From the NCBI GenBank assembly GCA_002305415.1, contig DBQX01000016.1:1-28381 (forward strand): DNA of 28,381 nt. The letters are read 5' to 3'. Position 1 is the stretch's first letter. Each line of letters starts with the position of its first letter. The notes beneath the pieces were generated by a model, which saw nothing but the letters and a program-made list of their open reading frames with translations, made no database searches and had not been told where the DNA came from. A program made the position numbers and the translations under genes. This DNA is from Actinomycetales bacterium UBA1383 (GTDB taxonomy: Bacteria > Actinomycetota > Actinomycetes > Actinomycetales > Actinomycetaceae). This document shows positions 15,462 to 24,147 of the stretch, one piece after another.

Positions 15462-16031
15462 ATGACCACCACGTACCGGGTCGGCTACTTCGTCGGCAGC
15501 CTCTCGTCGACGTCGATCAACCGGGTCCTCAGCCAGGCCCTGATCCGGGTGGCCCCGGATGACCTGGAGTTCGTGGAGATCCCGATCGGCACCCTGCCGC
15601 TCTACTCCCCGGACTACGACGCCGACTACCCCCCGGAGGGCCGCGCCCTGAAGGAGGCGATCGCCGGCGTGCAGGCCGTCCTCTTCGTGACCCCGGAGTA
15701 CAACCGCTCGATCCCCGGGGCGCTCAAGAACGCCATCGACTGGGCCTCGCGCCCCTGGGGCCAGAACTCCTTCGACCACATCCCCGCGGCGGTCATCGGC
15801 ACCACCCCGGGCCAGATCGGCACCGCGCTGGCGCAGCAGAGCCTCCGCGGCGTGCTGAGCTTCTGCAACGCGCGCCAGATGACCGCGCCGGAGGCCTACA
15901 TCCGCTTCAACCCTGACGCCTACGGCGAGGACGGCGAGGTCACGGATGAGGCCACCCGCCAGGTCCTCGCAGCGTTCATGCAGGAGTTCCGCGACCACAT
16001 CGCGCGGGTACTCACCGTCCTGCCGCGCTAG
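15462..16031 (+). CDS. NADPH-dependent FMN reductase (flavodoxin-like)
   Basis: A 189-residue flavodoxin-fold reductase of the NADPH-dependent FMN reductase family, using NAD(P)H to reduce flavin, quinone or azo acceptors in the cytosol. The FMN phosphate loop is VGSLSSTSINR (about 12-22) and the isoalloxazine-contacting motif TPEYNRSIPGALKNAIDW (about 78-95) is intact; GTTPGQIGTALAQQSLR is the next flavin-binding loop. The ATG at 15462 follows GGAGGG by six bases. The upstream 150 bases (15312-15461) hold no other gene. It runs the same way as the DUF4031-HD gene but probably has its own promoter. The physiological acceptor cannot be told. Confidence 0.9.
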   Translation: MTTTYRVGYFVGSLSSTSINRVLSQALIRVAPDDLEFVEIPIGTLPLYSPDYDADYPPEGRALKEAIAGVQAVLFVTPEYNRSIPGALKNAIDWASRPWGQNSFDHIPAAVIGTTPGQIGTALAQQSLRGVLSFCNARQMTAPEAYIRFNPDAYGEDGEVTDEATRQVLAAFMQEFRDHIARVLTVLPR

Positions 16032-16111
16032 CAGACGCCAGGTACCGCGACGGCTCCCTGTCATACAAAAGAGGGACAGCGGCGGACGGTCATGGTGTCG
16101 GCGAGGGTCGT

Positions 16112-16117
16112 TAGCAT
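16112..16117 (+). promoter_or_regulatory. Putative -10 box of the two-component operon
   Basis: TAGCAT ends six bases before the response regulator ATG, so the mRNA would begin at or next to the start codon. No Shine-Dalgarno sequence precedes this ATG, which supports a leaderless transcript. Confidence 0.45.
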
Positions 16118-16123
16118 GCCGAC

Positions 16124-16768
16124 ATGGGGGACAGGATCCGGCTGGGTGTGGTGGACGACCATCCCACCATCTTCGCGGGCGTCCGGGCCGCGCTCGCCGA
16201 GCGGGTCGATCTCGCCCCCGGCACCCCCTGCGCCGCGACCGTGGACGGGCTGCTGGACGAGGTTGACGACCTCGACGTCGTGCTCCTCGACCTCCGCCTC
16301 GCCGACGACTCCGTCCCGCACGAGAACGTCCGCCGGCTCGTGGAGCGCGGCTGGCCGGTCCTGCTGTTCACCCAGGTGAAGCAGTCCGCGGTCATCGGGC
16401 GCTGCCTGCGGGCCGGGGCGATGGGCGTCGTCGGCAAGCATGAGGACCTGGACGTGCTCGCCGAGGCGGTGCGCGCCGTCGCCCGCGGCGAGGACCACCT
16501 CAACGCGGACTGGGCCTCCGCGCTGCGCGCCATCATGGACTCCCGGGTGCCCGCCCTGACCGCCCGTGAGGAGCAGGTGCTCCGGCTCTACGCGGCGGGG
16601 CTGCCGATGAAGTCGGTCGCCCGGCGGGTGGGGGTCGCCGAGGAGACCGCCAAGGAGTACCTCGCGCGCGTGAAGCGGAAGTACGTCGACGCCGGCCGGC
16701 CTGCCCGCACCAAGACCGAGCTGTACCACCGGGCGGTCGAGGACGGCCACCTCCCCCCGGTGGGCTGA
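16124..16768 (+). CDS. NarL/LuxR-type response regulator
   Basis: A 214-residue DNA-binding response regulator. The receiver domain (about 5-125) has the acidic pair VVDDHP (Asp11-Asp12) and the phospho-acceptor in VVLLDLRLADD (Asp56). The usual switch Thr/Lys region reads LLFTQVKQ and GAMGVVGKHED. The LuxR-type helix-turn-helix (about 147-200) reads LTAREEQVLRLYAAGLPMKSVARRVG. Compared with typical NarL proteins the HTH is slightly divergent (EETAKEYLARVKRKY in place of the usual VETVKSHLSRIFRKL form) but its core is intact. The ATG at 16124 is preceded by TAGCAT at leaderless spacing. The kinase gene follows after five bases, so the two form an operon and presumably a phosphorelay pair. Confidence 0.9.
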   Translation: MGDRIRLGVVDDHPTIFAGVRAALAERVDLAPGTPCAATVDGLLDEVDDLDVVLLDLRLADDSVPHENVRRLVERGWPVLLFTQVKQSAVIGRCLRAGAMGVVGKHEDLDVLAEAVRAVARGEDHLNADWASALRAIMDSRVPALTAREEQVLRLYAAGLPMKSVARRVGVAEETAKEYLARVKRKYVDAGRPARTKTELYHRAVEDGHLPPVG

Positions 16769-16773
16769 CCGGC

Positions 16774-18930
16774 ATGCAGCCGCACGAGCTGGTCGTCCGG
16801 CAGGCGCTCTACTGGTTCGCCCTCGCGGTGGTGGCGCCCAACCTCGTGCTCTCGGCCCTGCGGGTCGCGGGAAGCCCCGGCGCCTACGTCGACGGCTTCG
16901 CCCCGACCGTGCTGGTCGTGCTCGCTGTGCTCGTGGGGTGGTCGGTCGTGACCGCGTACCGGGGGGTCGGCGCGGTGACGCCGCTGCGGTGGATCGTGGC
17001 GGTGTGCTGCGTCGCGCTCGCCGCGCACCCGTGGGTGACCGGCGAGTCACCGCTGCCATATCCGCCCCTGATGCCGGTGCTCGGTGCCGGGATGGTGATC
17101 TCCGCGATGGTGGGGGTGGGGGCCTCCCTCGTGATCATCCCGGCGTTCTCTCTCGGCGTCGCCCTCCTGCGCGCACCGTACATGGGACTTCTCCCGGCGG
17201 CGTCCGAGGCGCTGCTCCTGGCGATCAGCGGCTTCGTGGGAACGCTCTGCGTGGACCTGTTCCAGCGCGCGGGCCGGTCGGTGCAGCGGACCGTGGAGTC
17301 CACGTGGGTGCTGATCGAGGAGTCCGCCCGCGCGGCCCGGCGGGCGCTCGAGCGGGAGCGCTGGGACGGTCTGGTGCATGACAAGGTCCTCGGCGCCCTC
17401 AAGATCGCCAGCCGCGCGCCCGGGGAGGGGGTGCCGGAGGCCGCCCAGGCGCTGGCGCGGGAGGCGCTGGCGGCCTTCCGGGGCGAGCCCGCCGATCCCA
17501 CCGGGAGCACCGACCTGTGGCGACGCCACGCGGAACGGCTCGGGCTCGCCGTGGCGTTCGACGTGACCGGCGAAGTCACCGACCCCGAGGTGCGCGACGC
17601 CGTCGTGGCCGCCGTGATCGAGGCCCTCACCAACGTGGCGCGGCACTCCGGGCAGGGGACGGCGCGCGTCGCGGGGAGTCTCGGGGATGACCGGGTGCGC
17701 CTCGCGGTCACGGATCCGGGCCGCGGCTTCGCGCCGCGACGCACGCCGCCCGGGGTGGGGCTGCGGACCAGCGTGGTCGCGCGGATGAGGTCCGTGGGAG
17801 GGCGCGCCGAGATCCGCAGCGCTCCGGGGAGGGGCACGCGGATCAGGCTCGCGTGGGACCGCGCGGCGCGGGAGCCGGCGGCGCCGTCGTCGGAGTGGCA
17901 CCTGCGGACGGTTGTCCCGTTCCTGGCGCTGGGCGTGATCGTGCTGGCCCTCAACGTCGTACGCGGCCACGGCCAGTGGAGTTCGGTGGCGGTCCCCGGT
18001 GTCGCGGTGGCCGGCATCGTCGTGATCGTGCTCCTCACGGCGATGGCGGGGGCCCTGCCGGCGGTGCGGCAGGTGTGGGTGCCGTTCGCCGTCGTCGTCA
18101 CGGTGACGGTGCTGGTCCTCGCCCTCATCACACCTCCCGATGCCCCCCTCGACTGGCGGTACTGGTACCTGGGCGCGGTGACCCCCGCGGTGGCCGCCGC
18201 CTCCTACCGGTTCCCCCCGGGCATCGGGGTGGGGACGGCGGTCCTGGCGACGGCGATCGTGGCCGTGGTGGACGCGGCGGCGGGCCGCGAGTACTGGGCC
18301 TTTCTCGTGGGCTCGGCGCCCGGCCTGCTGATCACCAGCGTGGGGGCGCACCTCATGCGCCGCGCCCTGGACGCCGCGTGGCGCCGGGTGGAGGAGTCCA
18401 CGCGGCGGGACGCCGAGCTGCGGGTGGCCATCGCGGTGGAGGAGGAGCGCGAGCGGGAGTCCGCCGAGCGGGTGGCGGCCCTGGCGGGCACGGTCGGGCC
18501 CGTCCTGGGGCGACTCGCAGCAGGGGCGGGACTGACGGCGTCCGAGGCGCGGGAGGCGGACCTGCTCGAGGCTGCCGTGCGGGATCAGCTGGTGGCTCCG
18601 GGACTCGTGGACGTGGACCTCTCGCGGCGCATCGGGGCCGCGCGGGCCGCTGGTGTGCGCGTGGACGTGGCCGGGGAGGACGATCGGCCGGGAGACGGAC
18701 TGCCTGACGGCGGCACGCGCCCCCGCGCCTGGCGCGCGGTGCTGCACGCGCTGCTGGGTGCGGCACCGCGCGGCACGAGCGTTCGCGTGGTGTGGGCGCC
18801 CGCGGGCGGCACGATCGGGGCGGTGGGGCCGGAGATGGAGTCGGTGCTGGCGGCCGTCTCGGAGGTGGTCCGGGAGCTCGACGGGGTGCGGCTCAGCGGT
18901 GACGAGGACTCGCTGCTGGTTGAATTCTGA
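16774..18930 (+). CDS. Multi-pass sensor histidine kinase with a degenerate second module
   Basis: A 718-residue membrane protein with two similar halves. First half: about six hydrophobic segments (about 12-30, 42-62, 71-88, 98-116, 117-133, 138-163), then a helix with the phospho-acceptor in RWDGLVHDKVLG (His202, HisKA_3-like) and a HATPase_c domain with the N box EALTNVARHS (Asn287) and glycine motifs DPGRGF (about 314-319) and GVGL (327-330). Second half: about five further hydrophobic segments (about 377-533), a charged helix (about 535-570), and a C-terminal region that has a DHp-like position but no His and no N or G boxes (ALAGTVGPVLGRLAAGAG). The tail therefore looks catalytically dead. 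It is cotranscribed with the response regulator; the stimulus is unknown. Confidence 0.82.
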   Translation: MQPHELVVRQALYWFALAVVAPNLVLSALRVAGSPGAYVDGFAPTVLVVLAVLVGWSVVTAYRGVGAVTPLRWIVAVCCVALAAHPWVTGESPLPYPPLMPVLGAGMVISAMVGVGASLVIIPAFSLGVALLRAPYMGLLPAASEALLLAISGFVGTLCVDLFQRAGRSVQRTVESTWVLIEESARAARRALERERWDGLVHDKVLGALKIASRAPGEGVPEAAQALAREALAAFRGEPADPTGSTDLWRRHAERLGLAVAFDVTGEVTDPEVRDAVVAAVIEALTNVARHSGQGTARVAGSLGDDRVRLAVTDPGRGFAPRRTPPGVGLRTSVVARMRSVGGRAEIRSAPGRGTRIRLAWDRAAREPAAPSSEWHLRTVVPFLALGVIVLALNVVRGHGQWSSVAVPGVAVAGIVVIVLLTAMAGALPAVRQVWVPFAVVVTVTVLVLALITPPDAPLDWRYWYLGAVTPAVAAASYRFPPGIGVGTAVLATAIVAVVDAAAGREYWAFLVGSAPGLLITSVGAHLMRRALDAAWRRVEESTRRDAELRVAIAVEEERERESAERVAALAGTVGPVLGRLAAGAGLTASEAREADLLEAAVRDQLVAPGLVDVDLSRRIGAARAAGVRVDVAGEDDRPGDGLPDGGTRPRAWRAVLHALLGAAPRGTSVRVVWAPAGGTIGAVGPEMESVLAAVSEVVRELDGVRLSGDEDSLLVEF

Positions 18931-18966
18931 GGGCCCCCGCGCGCCGCCGCGTGGTTGACTGGCCGC

Positions 18967-19536
18967 ATGCGGATGTTCGTCGCGCTCACGCCGCCCCCGG
19001 AGGCACTCGAGCACCTGGCGGAGTTCTGGGAGCCGCGGCTGGGCGCCGATCCGGAGATGCGCTGGGTCGACTCCGAGCAGTGGCACCTCACCCTCGCCTT
19101 CCTCGCGGACGTGCCGGAGCGTGCGCTCGACGACCTGGGCGAGCGGCTGGAACGCGCGGCCCGGCGCCGGACCGCGTTCGCCTGCCGCCTGCGCGGCGGC
19201 GGCGCGTTCCCCGACGTCACGCGGGCGCGGGTGCTGTGGGTGGGGGTCGAGGAGGCCGACGGCGGAGCCCGGCTCGCCCAGCTCGCGGAGGGTGTCCGGG
19301 CGTCCTGCAACCGCGCGGGCGCCACGCCCGAAGGCGGCCGGTTCCGGCCCCACCTCACGCTCGCCCGTTTCGGGGTGCCGCAGGACGCCACCCGCTGGAT
19401 CCGGGTGGCCGAGACCTACGAGGGCCCGATGTGGCGGGCAGGCTCGATCGAGCTGATCGAGTCCAAGCTCGGGCAGGGCCGCGCGGGACGGCCGCTTCAC
19501 ACCGTGGTGGGGTCGTTCCCGCTCGGGGCCGCCTGA
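18967..19536 (+). CDS. thpR: RNA 2',3'-cyclic phosphodiesterase (2'-5' RNA ligase family)
   Basis: A 189-residue member of the 2H phosphoesterase superfamily, which opens 2',3'-cyclic phosphates on RNA and can ligate tRNA halves in vitro. The two diagnostic HxTx motifs are present: WHLTLAFLADV (about 42) and PHLTLARFG (about 128). The N-terminus MRMFVALTPPPEALEHL is typical. ATG 18967 is chosen; the in-frame ATGs at 18955 and 18973 are alternatives, and no strong ribosome-binding site decides between them. The gene follows the kinase after 36 bases and converges on ptsG. The product is cytosolic and of normal length (about 180-190). Confidence 0.9.
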   Translation: MRMFVALTPPPEALEHLAEFWEPRLGADPEMRWVDSEQWHLTLAFLADVPERALDDLGERLERAARRRTAFACRLRGGGAFPDVTRARVLWVGVEEADGGARLAQLAEGVRASCNRAGATPEGGRFRPHLTLARFGVPQDATRWIRVAETYEGPMWRAGSIELIESKLGQGRAGRPLHTVVGSFPLGAA

Positions 19537-19546
19537 GAGGCGTAAT

Positions 19547-19624
19547 TTAGCCCCTTCGGACAGTCGGCGCGACGGGCTAACGCCGAAGGGCGCGGCCCCC
19601 CGGGTGATCCGGTGAGCCGCGCCC
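19547..19624. terminator. Composite terminator with interleaved inverted repeats (pseudoknot topology)
   Basis: TTAGCCC (19547-19553) complements GGGCTAA (19574-19580), and CCTTCGG (19553-19559) complements CCGAAGG (19583-19589). The arms alternate A-B-A'-B', so the two helices are nested as in an H-type pseudoknot or are alternatives. GGGCGCGGC (19588-19596) then pairs with GCCGCGCCC (19616-19624) across a 19-base loop. It lies between converging thpR and ptsG and can fold in either transcript. Neither side has a long U-tract; TAAATTA follows on the minus strand. A terminator role is inferred from position. Confidence 0.5.
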
Positions 19625-19643
19625 GTCCGCGTCGCGGTGGCCG

Positions 19644-21578
19644 TCAGGCCGGGACCATCGCACCGGCCATCTGCGCGCGCATCTCCTGCGCGTACTGGTC
19701 GGCGTTGAGGCCCACGATGAGGTGGACCGTGTCGTGGGCCACCCAGACGTGGCCCTTCACACCGGCCTCCTTGAGGGCGGCATCCGTCACCACGGACTTG
19801 TTCTTGACCACCACCCGGAGCCGGGTCTCGGCGGCGTCCTCGACCTTCACCACGTTCTCCGCGCCGCCGAGCGCCTGGAGGTACTTCTGCGCCTTCATCG
19901 GGCCCTCGGGGTCCCGCAGCTTGGGCTGCAGGGTCTTCGGCTCGTAGGCCACCTCGGGGATGTCCGAGTCGGAGAGTTCCGCATCGGCCCCCGCGTGCTC
20001 GAGGTACTCCTGCATGTCGGTCTTCAGGTTCTCGGAACGGGGACCGAAGATCGCCTGCAGGTTGTTGCCCACGGTCAGCACGCCGGCAGCGCCCAGGGCC
20101 TTCAGCTTGGCCTGGTCGGCCCGGCTGATGTCCTTCACGCCCACGCGCAGGCGGGTGATGCACGCGTCCAGGTCCTGGATGTTGCTGCGCCCGCCGAAGG
20201 CGAGGACGAGCTGGCGGGCGAAGTCGTTCGCGGCCTCCACACCGGAGGTGCCCTCGGCCTGGGTGTCCTCCCGGCCGGGGGTCTTCATGTTGAGCGCCTT
20301 GATCAAGCCGTAGAACACCGCGAAGTAGATCACGAAGTAGATCGGGCCGATCACGAGCACCAGCCAGGGCCGGATGCCGTTGGCGTAGAACAGGACGTAG
20401 TCGATGGCACCCTGCGAGAACGTGTAGCCGAGGCGGCCACCCGCGAGGTACATCACGGTGAACGCGGAGCCGTAGAGCAGGGCGTGCACGCCGTACAGCA
20501 GCGGGGCCACGAACAGGAAGGAGAACTCCAGGGGCTCGGTGATTCCGGTGAGGAACGAGGTCAGCGCCGCGGCCAGCATGATCGAGCCGATGCGCGCCTT
20601 GTTCTCGGGCTTCGCGGTCCGCCAGATCGCGAGCGCCGCGCCCGCGAGGCCGAACATCTTCACCAGGAACCCGCCGCCGAAGATCCCGGACTCCGGGTGC
20701 CCGCGGAAGAAGCAGGTGAGGATGCCGTTGCAGTCCTCCCAGCCACCCACGTTGACCTGGAAGAAGAACGGCGCGTTCCAGATGTGGTGCAGGCCGAACG
20801 GGAGCAGGGCGCGCTCCACGAGCCCGTACACGAACACGGCCACCGGGGCGTTGGCGCTGATCACGGTGTTCGCCGTGTTGTCGATGAAGCTTCCCACCGG
20901 CGGCCAGACGAAGGAGAGCACCAGCCCGAGGGCGATGGCGGCGAACGCCGTCACGATCGGGACGAACCGCTTCCCCGCGAAGAACCCCAGGTAGGACGGG
21001 AGGGAGATCCGGTAGTACTTGTTGAACGCCCAGCCGGCGATGATGCCCACCAGGATGCCGCCGAACACGCCGGTGTCGAGGCTCGGGATGCCGAGCACCA
21101 ACTTCGTCTCGATACCCCGCGCACTCGCCACCACGCCGAGCGTCCCCGTCATCACGAGGAAGCCGACGGTCGCGGCCAGGGCGGACACGCCGTCGTTCCG
21201 GGCGATGCCCAGCGCCACGCCGATGGCGAAGATCAGGCCGAGGGCCGCGAAGATCGGGTCACCGGAGCCCTGCAGGATCTTGAGGAAGATGTAGATCCAT
21301 TGCGGGACGATGCCCGCGGCGATCGGGTCCCCGACGGCGCCGTCGACGGCACACGCCGCCGGGTCGCCGGCGAAGGCGACGCCGTCGACCGTGCAGAAGC
21401 CCTGGGTGATGGCGTCCTGGTTGAAGCCACCCACGAACGCGCCGCCGACGCCGAGCAGGATGCCCGCGACCGGCAGGACGGCCACCGGCAGCATCAGGGA
21501 CTTGCCGAGCTTCTGGGCCTGGCCGAAGACCCGGCTTCTAAGGCTCTGCTTCTCGGCAGTGTCAGCAGTGGTTGTCAT
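19644..21578 (-). CDS. ptsG: PTS glucose-type EIICB with extra C-terminal EIIB-like domain
   Basis: A 644-residue sugar permease/phosphotransferase of the glucose/GlcNAc PTS family. EIIC (about 20-430) is a multi-span membrane domain with the sugar-binding signature ERALLPFGLHHIWNAPFFFQ, the segment TSFLTGITEPLEFSFLFVAP, and the end KALNMKTPGRED, close to E. coli PtsG. EIIB (about 455-525) has the phospho-cysteine in LDACITRLRVGVKD (Cys473). A second EIIB-like domain (about 560-635) repeats the pattern, but the cysteine is Ala583 (EDAAETRLRVVVK). The ATG at 21578 follows GGAGGA by five bases and lies 13 bases after the EIIA-HPr-EI stop, so the two genes form an operon. Glucose is the likely substrate; GlcNAc is an alternative. 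No EIIA is attached here, since EIIA sits in the neighbouring fusion. Confidence 0.9.
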   Translation of the reverse strand: MTTTADTAEKQSLRSRVFGQAQKLGKSLMLPVAVLPVAGILLGVGGAFVGGFNQDAITQGFCTVDGVAFAGDPAACAVDGAVGDPIAAGIVPQWIYIFLKILQGSGDPIFAALGLIFAIGVALGIARNDGVSALAATVGFLVMTGTLGVVASARGIETKLVLGIPSLDTGVFGGILVGIIAGWAFNKYYRISLPSYLGFFAGKRFVPIVTAFAAIALGLVLSFVWPPVGSFIDNTANTVISANAPVAVFVYGLVERALLPFGLHHIWNAPFFFQVNVGGWEDCNGILTCFFRGHPESGIFGGGFLVKMFGLAGAALAIWRTAKPENKARIGSIMLAAALTSFLTGITEPLEFSFLFVAPLLYGVHALLYGSAFTVMYLAGGRLGYTFSQGAIDYVLFYANGIRPWLVLVIGPIYFVIYFAVFYGLIKALNMKTPGREDTQAEGTSGVEAANDFARQLVLAFGGRSNIQDLDACITRLRVGVKDISRADQAKLKALGAAGVLTVGNNLQAIFGPRSENLKTDMQEYLEHAGADAELSDSDIPEVAYEPKTLQPKLRDPEGPMKAQKYLQALGGAENVVKVEDAAETRLRVVVKNKSVVTDAALKEAGVKGHVWVAHDTVHLIVGLNADQYAQEMRAQMAGAMVPA

Positions 21579-21591
21579 CTCTGTCCTCCGA

Positions 21592-24147
21592 TCAGATCTC
21601 GTCGACCGGCACGAGGGCACGGACGGCGGCGGCGGAATCCTGGGCGAGCGCGCGGGCCGCGAGCTCCTTGCACTCCGCGAGCGTGAGCCCGCGGATCTGT
21701 GCCTTGACGGCCGGGATGGCCGGGATGCTGACCGAGAGCTCGTCCACGCCGAGCCCCACGAGCAACGGGACGGCCTGGGGGTCGGACCCCATGCCGCCAC
21801 AGACGCCCACCCACTTGCCGTGCTTGTGGGCGGCGGCCACCGCGTTCGCGATGAGGGCGAGCACGGCGGGGTTGAGGCCGTCCACCTGCGGGGCGAGCTT
21901 GGGGTGCCCCCGGTCCATCGCGAGCGTGTACTGCGTGAGGTCGTTGGTGCCCACGGAGAAGAAGTCCACGTCGGCGGCGGCGAACTGCTCCGCCATCACC
22001 GCCACGGACGGCACCTCCACCATGATCCCCACCGGGACCGGCGGGACCCCGAGCTTCTCACGCTCCTCCTCGAAGACCTGCCGGGCGAGCCGGAAGTCCT
22101 CGATCGTCGCGATCATCGGGAACATGACCTGCAGCTTCGCCCCGGCGCCCGCCGCCCGCAGGATCGCACGCACCTGGGTGCGCAGGATCTCGGGCCGGTC
22201 CAGGCCCACGCGGATGCCGCGCTCGCCGAGGAACGGGTTCTCCTCGCGCGGGATCGGCAGGTACGGCAGCGGCTTGTCGCCACCGACGTCGAGGGTGCGG
22301 ATCACCAGCGGCTGCCCGGGTTTCAGGGCCTGGGCGATCGCGGTGTAGACCTCGGCCTGGTCGTCCTCGGTGGGGGCCTTCGACCGCCCGAGGAACACGA
22401 ACTCCGAGCGGAGCAGGCCCACGCCCTCCGCGCCCTTGCCCATGGCGGCGACGGCGTCGTCCAGGCCACCGATGTTCGCCACCACCTCCACGTGGTGGCC
22501 GTCCGCGGTGACCGCGGGCTGTTCCGCGGCGGCGAGCTCCGACTTCCGCCGCTCGGCGAGCCGGCGCTGGCGCTCGCGGATCGCGTTCACCTCCTCCTCG
22601 GTGACGTTGATGCGCAGGGTGCCCTTGGCGCCGTCGAGGATCACGCGGGATCCCTCCGGCAGGTCGAGGGCCCGGGCCTCGATGCCGGCCACGGCCGGGA
22701 TGTCGAGGGACCGGGCGAGGATCGCCACGTGCGACGTCGCCCCGCCCGAGGTGGTGGCGAAGCCGGCCACACGGGAGCGGTCGAGGGACGCGGTGTCGGA
22801 CGGGGTCAGGTCCTCGGCCACCAGGATGGAGCCGACGGGGATCTCCGCCTTCTCGGCCCGCTGCCCGGTGAGTTCCTCGAGGACCCGCTGGCCGACGTCG
22901 CGGACGTCGATGGCGCGGCCGGCGAGGATCTCGTTGTGCAGCTTGGCGAGACGGGCCGCGTAGGTGGTGTACGCCCCCCGCCAGGCGAAGGCGGCGGTCT
23001 TGCCCTTGTCGATGGCGCTGTTCGCGAGGTCGAGGAGGTCGGGGTCCTCGAGCAGTTCGCGGTGCGCGGTGAAGATGGCGGCCTTGTCCGGCTGCGCCTC
23101 GCCGAGGAGGTTCGACTCGAGCGCCTTCAGGTCCAGGGCCGCGCGGTCGAGGGCTGCGTTGAGCTGGCGGCGTTCGTAGTGCTTGTCGGAGGCCTCCTCC
23201 TCCACCACGATCTCGGCGCGGCGGAGCTGGTACACCGTCCCCACCCCGAGGCCCGGCGACGCCGCCACGCCCAGCAGGACGTTCGGGTCCTCCGAGCGGC
23301 GGTGCGTCAGCGGAGCCTCCTCGACGGCGACGACGTGCGCCGGCTCGGTCGGCAGGACCTCGACGTCCTCTCCCAGGCCGCTCGCGATGGCAGCCTCGAG
23401 TTCGGCGACGGCCTGCTCGGCGTCGTCGCCCGTCGCGATGACCTGCACCTTGTCGCCGTACGCGACGTTGAGGGACATGACCGCGATCAGGGACTTGGCG
23501 TTCGCCTGGTTGTCGCCGCGCTGCAGGCGGACCTGGCTCTCGTACTTCTTGGCGATGCTCGCCAGCACGGATGCCGGGCGGGCGTGCAGGCCGGTGGGGT
23601 TCGGGACCAGCACGGCCTCGGAGATGACGGTCTGGCCCACGGCCTCGCCCTCCGCCTCGGGCCCGCCCTCACCCAGCCAGGCCTCCGCGGCGACGTCCTC
23701 GCCGGCGGCGACGAACCCGGTCCGGGGGATGAAGCTGCCGAGCATCTCGGAGTTGGAGATCACCATCTCCGTGAGAAGGCTCTTGGCGTTGGTGGCGATC
23801 TCGTCGAGGTCGAACTCGATGAGGCGGTCCCCGGCACGCACCTTGTCACCGAGGTCGACGACGGGCCGGAACCCGCTCCCACGCATCGCCACCGTGTCCA
23901 GCCCGATGTGGAGCAGTACCTCCAGCCCGGACTCGTGCCGGATGGTGACGGCGTGCTGTGAGGGGTGGATCAGGGCGACCTCGCCGTCGCAGGGGGCGAG
24001 GAGCATGTCGGAGACCGGGTCGATGGAGACGCCCTCACCCACCATCTTCTCCGCGAACACCGGGTCCGGGACTTGTTCGATGGGGACGAGGACTCCGGTC
24101 ACGGGCGCGAGGAGGACTACCCTCGAGCGCCCAGGGGATTCGGTCAT
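21592..24147 (-). CDS. EIIA(Glc)-HPr-Enzyme I fusion, PTS phosphotransferase
   Basis: An 851-residue fusion joining three soluble PTS parts. Residues 1-140 are EIIA(Glc): LLHIGLDTV contains the phospho-His80, and His65 in HAVTIR is the second active-site His. After an acidic linker, residues about 173-265 are HPr: NPTGLHARPAS with His188, and NAKSLIAVMSL with Ser219 exactly 31 residues later, matching His15/Ser46 of HPr. Residues about 287-851 are Enzyme I: SGGATSHVAIL with phospho-His473, the PEP-binding TIM barrel (LLRSEFVFLGR, GTNDLTQY), and WVGVCGGMG with catalytic Cys783. All phosphocarrier residues are present, so phosphate can pass from PEP to EIIA within one chain. The ATG at 24147 follows AAGGAG by seven bases. 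Confidence 0.94.
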   Translation of the reverse strand: MTESPGRSRVVLLAPVTGVLVPIEQVPDPVFAEKMVGEGVSIDPVSDMLLAPCDGEVALIHPSQHAVTIRHESGLEVLLHIGLDTVAMRGSGFRPVVDLGDKVRAGDRLIEFDLDEIATNAKSLLTEMVISNSEMLGSFIPRTGFVAAGEDVAAEAWLGEGGPEAEGEAVGQTVISEAVLVPNPTGLHARPASVLASIAKKYESQVRLQRGDNQANAKSLIAVMSLNVAYGDKVQVIATGDDAEQAVAELEAAIASGLGEDVEVLPTEPAHVVAVEEAPLTHRRSEDPNVLLGVAASPGLGVGTVYQLRRAEIVVEEEASDKHYERRQLNAALDRAALDLKALESNLLGEAQPDKAAIFTAHRELLEDPDLLDLANSAIDKGKTAAFAWRGAYTTYAARLAKLHNEILAGRAIDVRDVGQRVLEELTGQRAEKAEIPVGSILVAEDLTPSDTASLDRSRVAGFATTSGGATSHVAILARSLDIPAVAGIEARALDLPEGSRVILDGAKGTLRINVTEEEVNAIRERQRRLAERRKSELAAAEQPAVTADGHHVEVVANIGGLDDAVAAMGKGAEGVGLLRSEFVFLGRSKAPTEDDQAEVYTAIAQALKPGQPLVIRTLDVGGDKPLPYLPIPREENPFLGERGIRVGLDRPEILRTQVRAILRAAGAGAKLQVMFPMIATIEDFRLARQVFEEEREKLGVPPVPVGIMVEVPSVAVMAEQFAAADVDFFSVGTNDLTQYTLAMDRGHPKLAPQVDGLNPAVLALIANAVAAAHKHGKWVGVCGGMGSDPQAVPLLVGLGVDELSVSIPAIPAVKAQIRGLTLAECKELAARALAQDSAAAVRALVPVDEI

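Noticed and set aside
21310..23961. An 883-codon plus-strand frame opposite the EIIA-HPr-EI gene
   Set aside because: Shadow frame caused by extreme GC3. The minus strand carries an uninterrupted PTS fusion with all catalytic residues.
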